DNA of 64,000 bases from Dysidea avara (lineage: Eukaryota > Porifera > Demospongiae > Dictyoceratida > Dysideidae). The translations under genes were made by a program, and so were the position numbers. Location of the stretch: positions 23,931,977 through 23,995,976 of the forward strand of contig NC_089275.1 of the NCBI RefSeq assembly GCF_963678975.1, read 5' to 3'. The notes under the pieces are model-generated. The model worked only from the letters and a program-made list of their open reading frames with translations. It made no database searches and was not told where the DNA came from. Positions 1 through 11,849 of this stretch are shown piece after piece (within the stretch, counting starts at the first letter, position 1; each line of letters begins with the position of its first letter).

Positions 1-2036
1 CTACAAGCCTAGTGGATTGCTATTGACAACTCCAACCATGTCTCTTAAACTCCCAGGATCTAATGAGAAGGATCATGTACCACAAACTGTGCATGGATAC
101 ATCATAAAAATCCTAAGTGTTTGTTTTGAAAATTTGAGCTTCGATTACCATTGGCTTTCATGGTAGGGTAATCAGGAGTACAATATAGCAGCCACTCAGA
201 ATTTGTACTGGTTGTAATTGCATACTCTAATGTTTATGTGCCAGTCAATTGTGTTACTGTGTATGTGTGATTTCCACCCACTCACACTAGCTGTGCTGCA
301 TGACTATGCTCTGTGCATACATGCCCTATTGGTAGGTTGTCCCGTCGGTGATTGCTTGGTTGCATGTGCCTCATAACAAGTAAAGAAATAATGCGACAAT
401 AATAAACTACCACTCCTTTTATTTCCAACTCTTCTGTTAGTGTTCCTCCCCAGGATGAAGTTCACAGAATCTATTCTCTGAACAGGCCATTGATATAGAG
501 GCAGGTGGTATCCCTTTACTGTGGTGAGAACCCAGGGATCCCTCGTAAGAATCTCTCAATTGTGTATAAATAAGGTATATAATCTGCTAATAACTGGAGT
601 GAGTCTGTGTGTGGCATTATATGAAAAATCCAGATGTAATGGTGCTAATATTGTCAAAGGAGGTGACAATTGAGTTAGAATTTCTTTGATGGGACTGGTG
701 GTCAGTAAGTCTGCCTTGTCGATGTCCTTGCCACGCCCCTGCCTCTGTATTCATGTTAAGTTGTTAAGGTTACCCTGCCAATGCTCCCAAATTTTAGCAG
801 GGCTCCTTCAATTGGACAATAGATGGTAGGGTGCATGACATGTTACCATAGTACCATTGTGAAACTGATACTAATTGGGCTAATGAAGCATCAGATTTTA
901 CCTTGTTCTGTAGACGTTTGATGAATTCCTGCTAGCTTGAGAGGGTCATACTTTCCCAGTGATTTATCTGCAAGCTGCAGTTTATTGGTCCTTCTCATCT
1001 GTGACAGTAACTCATTTGCATTTCTAAGGAGTACTAATGATCACTGGACTATGTCTAGCATGCCATAAACATTTTTCGTTGCATTAACATCTTCTAGCAG
1101 ATTTTACTTAATGAGGTCAGATCACAAGCCTTTAGTTTTGCTGTCCCCTTGTTTTGAGAAGCAAGTTTTGAGGTAGTCCTTCATGAATTGGTGAACTACT
1201 ATCCGTTTTGCTCTGTGGATCTCATGTGCCTTATGCATTGCCGACCTGTTAACTTTGCTCAGGGTATGACAGAAGTACTTGTTACATGATAGACGTGTTG
1301 TCCTTATCATCTAGCATGTCGGGGTCAAAGTTCTGTGGATTTTTTGACCTCTTGTTGCACATGAACACTGCCATCTACATGTAATTGCTGCCGCCCATGT
1401 TGTTGGTGTAATTCCAATTAATGCCTATCTGTATCATTGTCTGCATCCTCAGCTTGGTTCTCCTAGCTGTAACAACAGGATTACCAACTGGCGTGTATGA
1501 CTGACCAGTGGGACTTCAGAATCAGCGTGTTGTTAGTTGTTGAGACTACCAGATTGGTACGTTTGCACAACCTGGTACATATTTGCATAGTCAATTCAGG
1601 GTGAGATCCAGGCTGGTCAGCAGTTGTCATGTGCTGTTCACTATTGCCTGAATTTTAGTGCAGGCTGGTTAGTAAATGTGCTCTAAGAGCATCTCTTAAT
1701 GAGTCATTACCTGAGATATTGCCCCTATAGGATCTTCTCCCGTTTCTTTTCCACTTAAAATATATACACCGGCCACCCATCCTGCTGCTAGTATACAAAA
1801 ATGCTGAAGTGACATCATTGTATTAATACTTTAGCTTTGAAATGCTGTCATGCAAGGAATGTAGAGGCAATTAGTTAGTTAATCACAGTACCTTGTACCT
1901 GGACCTCTAAAATACAATTGACCATACTGGGCATATCCTTTATTGAACTAGTACTGATTTGTATGTGTATTTGAATGTTTGTAATTCATACCAATCCTTA
2001 TAATATTGTCAGCATTGTAATATTTTTGCTATATAG
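1..2036. other. No recognisable gene
   Basis: No open frame here resembles a known protein and no convincing exon chain is visible. Short minus-strand frames near 1122-1310 lack a recognisable motif. This stretch is intergenic or the far upstream/intronic part of the gene that starts to be visible at 2037. Confidence 0.5.
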
Positions 2037-2365
2037 GCTGCATGTGTGATATGGATAATGCTGATGTAAAGTCTCTGGAAAGTGCTGCAGTATGTTTTCA
2101 GGATCTGTGTGTTCTTAAGGAATGTGAGGATCTACGAAACGTCCTAATACTAGATTATGGAAGGTTTAGTAGGAAACAAGAACATCTAGATGCTGTACTG
2201 AGTTGCAATTGTTTGAACAAATATTTTTATGTAGTAATTATCAATGGAGCTGGTCATTGTTCAGATGTTATTAGTTTTCCACCCACCTTCAAGCAACAGA
2301 ATTGTTCAATTCTTAAAGTTCCACCTTCATCACTTCGAAATGTTGGTACTATTCAAGATCACGTC
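2037..2365 (+). CDS. Putative exon of the COR-domain gene, unknown domain
   Basis: The frame opens after a possible acceptor (tatatag) and runs 109 codons from phase 1. A possible donor (gtaaca) at 2366 and an acceptor (tctttag) at 2432 would remove a 67-base intron in phase 0, bypassing the TAG at 2438 and joining directly to the next open frame. The protein is cysteine-rich with alternating hydrophobic strands (motifs VLILDYGRF and YFYVVIINGAG). I recognise no family. Phase compatibility with 2433-2774, 6706-6991 and 8523-9346 suggests one gene, but this is inference. Alternatively the frame simply reads to the TAG at 2438-2440. Confidence 0.35.
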
Positions 2366-2432
2366 GTAACACAAATGCTGATGTTTCTCCAGCAATATCA
2401 TTGCCATGGAGCTTATTATTGTTTGTCTTTAG

Positions 2433-2774
2433 ATATATAGCAACTTTCCAGATGGATCCAAAATCATGGAACACACTGGCTATGAATATACTTACTGTAC
2501 AGTGATAAAATCAGTTAATAACTTTGTTTATTTAGACAAGTTCCACTTCAGAGAAAGTGATGACCCGGCTAAAATAACCATGTTCCCTCTCCTTAGAAAT
2601 GATGTGCCACATGTGCCAATCACTGAAAATTCTGGAAAGCTACCTTTCTTTTGTTTGGGAGAAAAATACTATGGTACACCTGTTGCATCACTCTGGGAAG
2701 AGTTGGAACAGTTTGGCAACAAGTATTCTTTACATGTCTCAGTAACCACTGCTTTTCCAAGTGTAGATTATGAG
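2433..2774 (+). CDS. Putative exon of the COR-domain gene, unknown domain
   Basis: An open frame of 114 codons is bounded by a pyrimidine-rich acceptor (tttgtctttag) and a donor (GAG|gtacgg). It begins and ends in phase 0. The product is acidic and aromatic, with motifs such as KFHFRESDDPAK and FFCLGEKYYGTP, and does not match a family I know. The next frame in the same phase begins at 6706 after about 3.9 kb that is mostly repeats. Codon use looks like the neighbouring COR exon (A/T third positions). It could be an internal domain of the same protein; no start codon is assigned. Confidence 0.4.
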
Positions 2775-3046
2775 GTACGGTGTCTATATACTGTATAATA
2801 GTTGTTATTAGACCATTATAGCTTAAAAAAGAACAAAGTACGCATAATTCAAAGCCAGCTATGGGAGCTTTGTGATTTGCAACTATACCTAGCTAAACAA
2901 TTCAACTTAATAATAAACTTTTTTTGATGATTTTGTTCTCTTAACCAGTAAAGATGACAAAATGTAAAATAGATAACTATTTATAGGATAATGTATATGT
3001 ATGATGGGCTCACATCCAAATTTTTTTACAATGCATGTGTTATAAA

Positions 3047-3307
3047 AGATGAATAAAAAATTGAAAATTTTAAAAGAGAATGGGGATAGCTAAAAGAGCC
3101 ACCAAACAAGAAGGGATCACTGGGGTGGTAATGTAAACCACAAATCCCTATTTTGACTTTCTGTCATAAAATTTTGGTTGCATGTTCTGTCATTTTACAA
3201 ATCAAAATAGGGATTTGTGGTTTACATTGCCATCCCAGCGATCCCTTCTTGTTTGGTGGCTTTTTACAGCAATCCCTATTCTCTCTCTTAAAATTTTTTA
3301 TTCATCT
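3047..3307. repeat. Foldback/MITE-like inverted repeat
   Basis: Two arms of about 110 bases (3047-3158 and 3197-3307) are near-perfect reverse complements around a 38-base centre. The outer ends read agatgaataaaaaa and ttttttattcatct. No coding capacity. It would fold into a long hairpin if transcribed. No clear target-site duplication was seen. Confidence 0.85.
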
Positions 3308-4549
3308 AGTTTATGTACTTCTTATTAATCCAGTGATGGATTATGGATTAGTTTCATTGATAATGAAGACTGTTGTGAATAGTGTAATTTTGCATTCTGC
3401 ATAGTAGTGCCATCAACGTTTCAGTACACACATGAAACTGATCAAAGTGCAATGTGTATACAGGCATGAGGGTCTCTTAATATAAGCTACAATTTACATT
3501 ACTGGTGCCTTTATTAGCTGTCAAATTCAGTGTAAGGGTTGTTGTTATACACTTAATGCATTATTAGAGTATTTACGTGACTGCTCTATCTTGGATAGCC
3601 TGTCCTCGTACAATAATCACAGAGTGAAAAACCACCTTGCAACAAAGTCTTCAACACAGATTACGCTTCCTGGCCTATACTGAGTTTAATAAGGACAGAT
3701 TGTATTAGCACAAGCAGCACACACCAATAACTCTGAGTGTGATTTTGTATGGCTACTCGTGCGTAATGGCATTATGGCAAGAAGAAACGGCCTGCTTTGG
3801 ACTGTTTCCATCCAAAAACGAAATCAAAAACAGGTCATGGACACGCACAATGATCCATTCAGCAAGCCTTGCTGCTTTTTAAGCTGAAAAAGTGGACAAC
3901 GTTTGCTGTAAATGAGTGAAACAAAATAATATTATGAATAATATGAATGATAATAATATGGAGAATATACGAACGAAATGGAAAATTTCAGAAGTACACA
4001 TACTGTTTCCTTTTCACTTGATACTTACTAGTGGACCTATACTCATTGTAAAGAACCACCAGAGCGTTGTTTTGAGTTGGAGGATGCTTTCCAAGGTGGT
4101 TTTTAGGTGTGTTTCTATTAGAGTTTTTGCAAAAAACATGGACGATCCCTATTATGAACCCGCTATCGTGGTTCATGACTATGCATTTTATAGGTACATG
4201 TGTATAACATACATGCAGTCTTCATCGTTGGGCTGTATCCTGAAAAAAGCTAAAAAGAAAAGTGGATGTTTCTCAAGTAAAATAGCATTTCGGTGATCAG
4301 TGATGACAGTAAAGTTGTCAATGTGCGGTTTGGCTTTATTGCATAGGACTATGTACTTGTATGGGTTCCCTAAAGAAATGTGGACTTGTGTTGACAAATT
4401 TGATTGGTCATTAACAAAGTGTCAGGCATTGAATGTTTAGATTTTGAAATACTTCTAGCAGGTCAAGCAGTACTACAAATTAGCCAACTTGTGTAATTCC
4501 AGCCATGAATTACTTAATTTTTGAAGACTCAGCTTAACCTGTACATATT

Positions 4550-4669
4550 ATAGTTGTAACATGGGCACAAGTGGTCTGCCTGATATGTCCACCCGAAGCA
4601 TGAGGGCCACAGACCTGAGGGCTGAGGGTGGACATTCAGGCAGACCACGAGTGCCCATGTTACAACTAT
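4550..4669. repeat. Hairpin-forming inverted repeat
   Basis: Left arm 4550-4594 and right arm 4627-4669 are reverse complements with few mismatches, separated by about 32 bases. The ends are atagttgtaac and gttacaactat. Probably a small MITE or a foldback element end. Confidence 0.8.
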
Positions 4670-4754
4670 TATGTAACACTTCTATTGCAGGCTAATATCC
4701 TGCCAAGTGATTAACCCCATGCCAATATGAGTGAAACCACTGGATTCATTTTAT

Positions 4755-5850
4755 ACAAGTTTAAAGAAAAATTAGTTCGAATAGAGATCATAGAAAAAAA
4801 GTAGGGAAACAATGGAGGTCGTCTACACCTGCAGATATACTAGTGAACATTTAATCCCTAATTCAGTCTTGGTCTTGGGATATAGACTGAATTAGGGATT
4901 AAATGTTCAATAGTATATCTGCAGGTGTAGGCGACCTCCCTTGTTTCCCTACTTTTTTTCTATGATCCCTAATTGAACGTAAAATTCCTAATATTTCCTT
5001 AAACTTGTTTGTTTACTTTTTTGTAACATTATTATGACTGGTGAACCCATGCATACTGCATCAAAAGAAAGGATGGCACCAGAATAAATGTTTTTGTCTG
5101 AATGGCGCGCGCCCCAGCTATCAATACTGCTTTGAAAGTGCAGTGGCCATTATGCTTCGCTTTCAACTATGTTCAGCCCATTATACAGTGCTACAGACGA
5201 AAAACAGTAGAAAAAGTACCTCTGCAACAATTCAGTCACTATGAAAATACGACGATTTGCGTGCCCCCAACTTTCAATTACTGCCTCGAAAGTGCAGCCG
5301 CCATTACGCTTCACTTTCAGCTATTTTCAGCCCCATTACACAGCATTACAAACAAAGAACAGTGTTAGAATCGTCTCTGCAATCAATCCAGTCACCATGA
5401 AAAATACGGACAATTCCCATTTACAAATGTACTGTAGGGAAGCCATGCATCGTGCTACCGCGAATCGACATCTTGGGCTGTCAGCAAAAAGAAATGGGAC
5501 ACAAAGGAGGACAAAGGTAAGTCCATGATGTGTGCATTGTACGTACTGTGGTATGCCAAAAAGCATGTCTTGGGATGAAGCGACGTCGAACAGTGAAAAA
5601 ATCAAGCCCATAGCCTTAGCTGTTATTGAGTTACGCTTGCCTGCATGCCCGGCAGGCAGGCAGTAGAAAATTCCATTGAATAAATTTGTTTTAATTTCAT
5701 AATAATTTATTGGAAGCCTTTAGGGTTGTACTGAAAGCACTTTTAGGTTATACCTAACCAATACTGCCAAGGTGCCAGGATGGAGTTGTAAAGCTGGTTT
5801 TTGGGTGATTTTTTGGCTAGGAAAATCCAAATCTCCATGATCCCTAATGT
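4755..5850 (+). repeat. Composite dispersed repeat, family A, copy 1
   Basis: It starts with a 254-base inverted repeat (4755-5008, outer ends acaagtttaa / ttaaacttgt; about 100-base arms) and continues into a body shared with 10020-10640, 29235-29890 and 53235-53880, and in reverse orientation at 31948-32360 and 54060-54960. The body begins with a tract like gtttacttttttgtaac, then gtgaacccatgc, and ends near ccatgatccctaa. The 5' part of the body is duplicated inside this copy (5110-5255 and 5262-5415). Short overlapping frames here are not conserved between copies, so I regard it as non-autonomous. Confidence 0.75.
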
Positions 5851-6705
5851 ACAACACTACTGTACTGCATGATACATGCCTGAAATATTCGATTGTGGCT
5901 AGGCAGCAGGTAACGTTGCAGCTACGTTTGTTATAATAAACGGATGAGTCCTAAAGATATCATGGAAAAGTTGAGCTTTTGCAAATTGTGGGAAATGTAC
6001 AAATGTTTTACTGCTATCAAGTTGTTTAAAGGCTAATTACAACATATACTAAAGGCCTAAAGGAGTAAGCTTTGTTGTAACATGGTTAACTCATGTTATC
6101 TGTAATGTGGGTATGGTCCTTATTTGAAAACGTACTGAAACATTTAGCACAATAAGACTTAGTTTTCACCTTCAAGTAACTTGTAGAATGGCAAGGATAC
6201 TGAAACACCTCTATTTGAGTGCTTTTTGTGTCAAACTCCAACTCGTGATAATAGTCACATGAGCATTAATTTATTCTCATAATTGATTTCATTCTGAGCT
6301 TTTATAAACAAACTGGGCAGTACTGCTACCTCATGAGCTAGAGGGCATCATAAAAATAATGCCCTAACTACAGGGAATTATATAGAAAATTCCCTGACCA
6401 TGGGGGTAATATCAGATATGTATACCCAAAAATTCCTTTGATCTGCCCAAGCAAAGTGTTACATACTATAATAGTTGTTGGCATTCACTGTGCTACAAAT
6501 GCAGTCTTAATTAACTATAGCTAACCAGCAGTGGCACTCCATCGGCTAAACCAGTCAACTATGTATGTATGATTTACAATTTAAGTTATAAAGTTGTATG
6601 TTAGTATAATGCACCATTGTATGACACCTGTTGTATGTTGACTGCACTGTATGTATGCACATTCCTTATTAGTGGGTTGTACTTGTTATGTGATCATTTA
6701 TGTAG

Positions 6706-6991
6706 GTGATAAAGGAGGATCCTGAAATAACAAAGCCAATATTCTATCGATTTGCAATCTACTTATCTGACACTAGTGAAGACAACGTTCTGTCAATCCT
6801 TGAATATCTTCGACCTACAAAATTTGAGGGTGTAAAGATAGGGTTAAAGCTAGATAGCTGTACACAGAAAGGAGAATTTGTTAGCACTGGAAGTAGGAAT
6901 ATTGCAAGAGCTACCTAAAAAATATGCAAGTATGCTATTCAAAAGAAGCATTTTTCAGAAGATAACAAAAAGTACTTTGTAGATATTGAAG
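6706..6991 (+). CDS. Putative exon with an in-frame TAA
   Basis: A frame opens after the acceptor tttatgtag in phase 0 and reads 70 codons (motifs YRFAIYLSDTSEDN, ILEYLRPTKFEG). It then meets TAA at 6916-6918, after which the same frame continues with coding-like Lys/Phe-rich sequence to a possible donor (GAAG|gtaatc) at 6992. The out phase (1) fits the COR exon at 8523. No family recognised. Either the gene carries a nonsense mutation, the exon is really terminal, or a small intron hides the stop. Belonging to the COR gene is inferred only from phase and orientation. Confidence 0.35.
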
Positions 6992-7130
6992 GTAATCATC
7001 ACAGATGTTATTTGTTGTATATTACTCTAACAGTCAAGCTGTGACCAAAGGTGCAAAAAGGTGCAAAAGTGATAGTAAACTAGTTGGGAAATCAGGCAGT
7101 GGCCAAGAAATGATGTTAATATAATCTATT

Positions 7131-7437
7131 CCAATACAGCCAAGGTGTGAAAAAGGGTGCGGCTCCCAGGGTGAAAAAGTTGTGAACTCAAAAGTGGTGG
7201 CCAAGAAATAACTGTGATGGTTGGTTAATGACAAAAATTTAATAACGTCCAAATTCAAAGTGAATTTGTGTTGCCTCCTGAGATTCGACACTAAATTCAC
7301 CTGAATTGTTATTAAAATTTTTGTCATTAACCTACGTACCATCACAGCTATTACTTGGCTGCCACTTTTGACTTCACAACTTTTACCACCCTGGCCTTTT
7401 AGGAGGCCACACCCTTTTTACAGCTTGGCTGTTTTGG
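7131..7437. repeat. MITE family B, copy 1
   Basis: Inverted repeat with ends ccaatacagccaa and ttggctgttttgg and arms of about 130-150 bases around a short centre. The inner arms read gtgaatttgtg and aaattcacctgaat. It shares arm sequence with the better-preserved copy at 12021-12347. Bases 7032-7110 just outside look like a partial end of a third copy (gtcaagctgtgacc, tggccaagaaatg). Confidence 0.8.
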
Positions 7438-7570
7438 TTTTTCTTTTTGTATTGCAAACCACAAAGCCAGCCATAAGCTGACTTTGGGACTTTCTGTTTT
7501 GATTGTTTCTTTAGTAGAGGAATTTTTGAACAAGAGAGAAAATAATTTCTGTGTATAGCTTTGTGTCTGC

Positions 7571-8066
7571 TTAACCCTTTGGCCCGTAACACCACTATAG
7601 TGGCTTTGGTTCTTAAACGCAAAAGTTATTTTACGAAAAATAAGCATTTTGGCATACAAATTTGGGCTCCTGTTACTCTATGGAGGGACCACTTATTCCT
7701 TCGTGGTTTGCATTGAACTACTCATGAAGGATAGATCTACAACATCATATAACTTTTACTTACCTTATTTATTCCATCTCTCCTTTGTGGCAGGTCTATC
7801 ATTGTAACTATCGTCTTAAAAACAGCCAAACATTCTTTCAAACGCAGATTCACCTTACATCATGCTTGATTGTGCTACAATCCTCGGATAAAGCTTAGGA
7901 TAATATCCGTTGACCGCAGAGTAGCGTGGTCCAAACCATATATTCATAGGATATTTCGTTTACAAGATATATGCGCTTGAACGCATGCATGTAACAAGAG
8001 CCACTATAGTGGCGTTCATGTTTAACAAAACAATTTTTTTTATTAACTTAGAGGCCAAAGGGTTTA
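7571..8066. mobile_element. piggyBac-like non-autonomous element
   Basis: The left end reads ttaaccctttggcc and the right end ggccaaagggtttaa, so CCCTTTGGCC termini sit next to TTAA-type target sequence, as in piggyBac-type elements (established family trait). A palindromic block ccactatagtgg lies inside each end, at about 7603 and about 8001. No transposase is present. It lies in the putative intron just upstream of the COR exon. Confidence 0.6.
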
Positions 8067-8522
8067 ATTAATTAATTAATAATTAATTAATCAAATATTA
8101 ATTTGTATATTTAAAACTGAATAAACGTAGGTAGCTGAACTCTCTACAGGGTGATTTGTTGTATCTGAGCTCTGTACAGGATTGCTTAAATTCTCTACAA
8201 GACATAGTTGAACGCTTTAATAGAGTAATTTACTTTTTAGCTGACTGCTCTATTAGAGTATCTTGATCTCGCACTTGCTACACCCAGTTGGATTCGTGTT
8301 ATAACTCCGTGGCTTTAAATACAATTATTCTAAACCATTGAAGAGACAATTGATCCATCTATACACCAATTTTCAACTCATTCCCCTCAAGTGAGTAGTT
8401 TGTCTGGCAAGTAATCTTTTTATTAGCAAATCTCGATTGCATAATTGTTACACACTGTTGGTTTTTGCGTTGTATCTTTATGGTCTTTAGGTCAATTTCT
8501 TTCAAACCACAAAAGGTTTCAG
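8064..8522 (+). repeat. AT run and family C fragment (31-bp repeat plus tail)
   Basis: An attaatta run at 8064-8094 is followed by 2-3 degenerate copies of the 31-bp unit (gctgaactctctacagggtg, 8133-8215). Then comes a tail (ctctattagagtatcttgatctc onward) that is also found after the array at 25305-26030. The tail reaches the acceptor of the COR exon, so the intron 3' end is repeat-derived. Confidence 0.7.
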
Positions 8523-9346
8523 GTTCAATATGTGGAAAAGACAACAAATGTTTTATTGCAATTTCAGAAGTTGTGGCACTTTATCAAGAAATTATTCCAG
8601 GATGTGATAAGAAGAGTGCTGAGAGACAAGTTAAAGATGCATTGAGGTTTCACCATATGTTTGGTATTCTGCTCTACTTTCATAATGTACCAAGCATGAA
8701 AAATTTTGTCATTTCTAACCCACAATGGTTGTTTACAAACTTGACAAATTTTGTTTGCTTTTCATTTGATGGAAGAATTGTTGATCGTAAAGCTTTAAAT
8801 AATCTGAAATCTAAAGGCATTCTTAGTAAATCTTTGATTGACAAAATTAAAACTGACAAAATCATCACTGCTTCTCTTGGAGGTATCAAACTTGGATTCT
8901 TCCTTGAATTTCTCAAATATTTAAACATTATCACACCTTATCCTACAAACAGTAGTGACTATTTGATGTTGACAGTACTAGATTCGTACAAGGATGAAAC
9001 CACTCTGTTTGATGTTATACCACCACTTGATGGTGTTGAATTTGTGATACAGTTCAATTCTGGCACTTTTCCAAGAGGAGTGTTTTGTTGTTTAATTGTA
9101 CAATTGGTTCAAAAAGTTGATAACTGGAAATTCCAGGTTTCACTGGAAGGGAAGAGATGTGTTTACGCAGACTTTGTTATGTTTTGTACTAATTCTGGAC
9201 AGTATGTTTTGCACGATAAAATTACCCACTTAGAAATTCAAGTAAGAAAGAATGTAAAAACTGGGTCTATTCATTGCGAAGTTCAGCAGACCATAGTCAA
9301 CATGTTACAGCAAATGCAACAAAGTACTGGTACTGATTTCAAGTGA
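8523..9346 (+). CDS. COR (C-terminal of Roc)-like domain protein, last exon
   Basis: The exon encodes about 273 residues ending at TGA. It contains hallmarks of COR regions in metazoan Roco-like proteins: an amphipathic segment with FGILLYFHN, then NPQWLFTNLTNFV, a KGILSKSLIDKI stretch, LEFLKYLNIITPYP, and the FPRGVFCCLIVQL block near the C terminus. In Roco proteins COR follows a Roc GTPase and mediates dimerisation (established). No Roc P-loop is visible upstream in this window, so either Roc is absent or its exons are diverged. The acceptor (ggtttcag) is preferred over the ATG at 8465 because 8465-8522 is repeat sequence shared with about 26290-26345. Sponges and other invertebrates carry expanded sets of such innate-immunity-like proteins (knowledge). 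Its role here is unknown. Confidence 0.7.
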
Positions 9347-10019
9347 GCGTTTTACTGTAAGAGTAAACCTTGTTTGATATATCTATCTTCACATCATGTG
9401 ACTGGACAAACACCACTTCCTAATGGATTGATTTGTGAAAACCACAGCTTTGTAGAATTACTATCTTGTTCACACAAGCTATGGTGTGATATAACAAAAG
9501 CATCACTGGTAATAATTGAATTGCACATAATTGTACTAGGGGTGCACATGTTCCATATTTCTTATCAAATGTTAATAATTTGTGAAATGGAAGATGAGTT
9601 AGTTTTCTTATCTGTACCATACTACTTGTTAATGTTTTCCTTCATTTATTCCTTGGCTAATGGCCATTCTATAATGTAATTTTTATGTGTCCTTCTATTA
9701 GTCATTATGTGCATTTGGCCTTCTGTCATTACCAAAAGAAGTTTTTTGTAGGTATTGTAGAAAAATAGTTTTGTTTAGAACTTGAGGTTTTGTTAAGAAT
9801 CTGATTAGCTAAATGTATTAAGAGTCAAAACATATTGGATATACTGTATGTATCCATGTCACTAGTAGTTTTATGTTATACAAAGCTATGCATCTACTGT
9901 ATGTTTAGTGTGCACTCTTATGATGCTGAATGAAAGCTCCACTGTATACATACAGTATTGTATATATAGATTGCTTGTATGACTTAGGAATTATAGCAGC
10001 TGTACAGCATCCCTTGCTT
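9347..10019. other. 3' flank without gene
   Basis: AT-rich sequence downstream of the COR stop. Frames here are short and unconvincing. Probably 3' UTR and intergenic DNA. Confidence 0.5.
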
Positions 10020-10640
10020 CGTTATTTTTACGATAAAATTTTCATTGCTGGTAAACCAGCACATACTACAGCAAAGGAAAGAATTGTTCCAGACACATTG
10101 TAGAATTATCTGCATGATTGAGTGAACACCTTGACTATCATCTGAAAAGCGACATGACCATTCCACTTCATTTTCAGCTTTGTTCTGACTGTTACATAGT
10201 GCTACAAATGAAGAATAGTACAAGAAATGTCTCAGCAGTCAATCTACTTGCTGCAGAAGTTACAAACAATTCTCATGATACAGTAGAAGTCATCACAAAT
10301 CAACACCTATACAGTAGTGAAGAAACGAGACACAAGTGAACAAATCTAAGTCTATATTGCATGCATTGTAACTTCATATGGTTGGCAAAAAGGCATCTCT
10401 CAGGCCTAAGTGACATTGAACAGTAAAGAAGCCTTATCTGTAGGCTGAAGGCATCAGTCAGGCAGTCGGTCAGGCAGTTAGTTAGTAGAAACTTCAGTTA
10501 AATTGAAAAGGTTGAAATTTATTGAAATTAGCTAATTTGGGGTCACTCTGAAGGCTTTACAGTGTGCCTAACCAATACTGCAAAGCTGTCATGAAAGAAT
10601 AGTGAGCTAGTCTTAAATATTTTGGGTAGGAGATCCCAAA
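10020..10640 (+). repeat. Dispersed repeat family A, copy 2 (body only)
   Basis: Shares with copy 1 the sequence of landmarks: gtaaaccagcacat, ttcattttcagct, gttacatagtgctacaaatgaa, the ggcagtcggtcaggcagt run, and cctaaccaatactg near the end. The inverted-repeat head is missing. The short ORF at 10118-10339 is the equivalent of non-conserved frames in other copies and is not called as a gene. Confidence 0.7.
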
Positions 10641-10984
10641 TATTCTACTATATAATAAATTTATTATATGTGTTCTTATTTTGTTGTTGCAGGCCATGCC
10701 ACCACAGTCAAGATTTCCAGGTAAACTAACTTTTCTAGCTAAAACATGTAAAATCAAGTGCATCATGCATTGCACTTTTATAGTGTTTAAGTACAGTTCA
10801 TGCAGTATCATAGAATATGATGTGAATGTGCCTTGCAGAATGTGTATGCTTGTATTCCTCCAATGAAAAGCAGAACTGGCAATAATTGTGAGATCAAGTT
10901 TTTTTTATCAGTTAATCCAATCAATTATCGAAACATCTGAGAAACAAGTTGATGTTAAACTACACACGTACTTCTAAAAATCAG

Positions 10985-11400
10985 GTACAGTGCTAACCAC
11001 TGCTGGGTCTGGGAAAACTGGTTTTATGACATGATTTTTCACCAATAGCAGCACAAAATTACACAAATAAACTACCAAATTTCACAATCAAAATCAGCTA
11101 GACTTAAGTGGTCTGCTTTTGCTGGCTGCACAGTGGCAATCCATGCGAACAATCTGAGGCTGTAATGGAGCTGTGGCCAGCCTGGGGATGGCTGTATGTG
11201 GCTGTACGTACAGCTCTGTAGTGTTGAATAAAGACTTGTGTTGTAAATTACACATTTTAGCCAGTTTTGAAACTTAAATGGTCCATAATTTGACCCAATT
11301 CATCCCTATGCATTTCTCTTTCATTTTGTAAACAACCTCTTGCCCTCCCCTCCATCCCCTTCCCTCATCCTTATTGGAGCTTGCCTGATACAGTCAACAT
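10985..11400 (+). repeat. Dispersed repeat family G, copy 1
   Basis: The region from gtctgggaaaactggtttta through ctgtggccagcctggggatg to the cctccatccccttcc area recurs at 28530-28960 and 54985-55330, and inverted at about 55340-55620. No coding capacity is conserved. Probably a SINE or MITE-like family. Confidence 0.6.
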
Positions 11401-11519
11401 CAAGTTTAAAATTATCTGAAGTGGCAGGAAACTTAGCTGTTGGGTATTTGTACTGTCTGTCTATCTGTCTGGACTCTTTCTTTGTCATGCTATTAACTTG
11501 ATAGCTAAATTTATTTCAA

Positions 11520-11640
11520 AACACACTCAAACAGCTCTGGTGTTAATGCACAGAACTGTTATCCATGGGTCCAGGGTTCATTTCCTGCTTATGACATTTC
11601 TTTCTTCTCACTGGCACTTTTTTGTGCCTGGCATACTTTT
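11520..11640 (+). repeat. Possible tRNA-derived SINE head
   Basis: Contains a B-box-like gggttcatttcctgc preceded by a plausible A-box region (ctctggtgttaatgcac), followed by unrelated sequence. The folding is imperfect, so this is not a functional tRNA. Confidence 0.3.
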
Positions 11641-11849
11641 TTCATGGCATACATTTTGTCATAGATTGTGAATGCTAACTGATCAACCTATAAACATATT
11701 GTCTTGGTTCATATGCAAAATAAGGTGCTTATCATATAACTTATAAATTTTATTGCAAGCTTCCATGTGCTTTCTTTATTTGCTACAGTGCATTGAAGGC
11801 CACAGTGTGGAGAAAAACTCCATCTGCATTCAATTACAAACTATAGGAT

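Larger units (their letters stand above)
2775..6705 (+). other. Putative large intron filled with repeats
   Basis: Apart from the inverted-repeat elements listed separately (3047-3307, 4550-4669, 4755-5850), I see no coding signal. The stretch 5850-6705 is AT-rich unique-looking sequence without a supported gene. Confidence 0.4.

Noticed and set aside
5041..5528. Overlapping ORFs of 67-95 codons
   Set aside because: They fall in a dispersed repeat and are not conserved in the other copies.
7383..7659. Two overlapping minus-strand ORFs
   Set aside because: They span a MITE end and the piggyBac-like terminus, with no domain or conservation evidence.
8465..8522. ATG 8465 as start of the COR protein
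   Set aside because: This segment is repeat sequence also found at about 26290-26345, and a good acceptor at 8522 restores phase with upstream exons.
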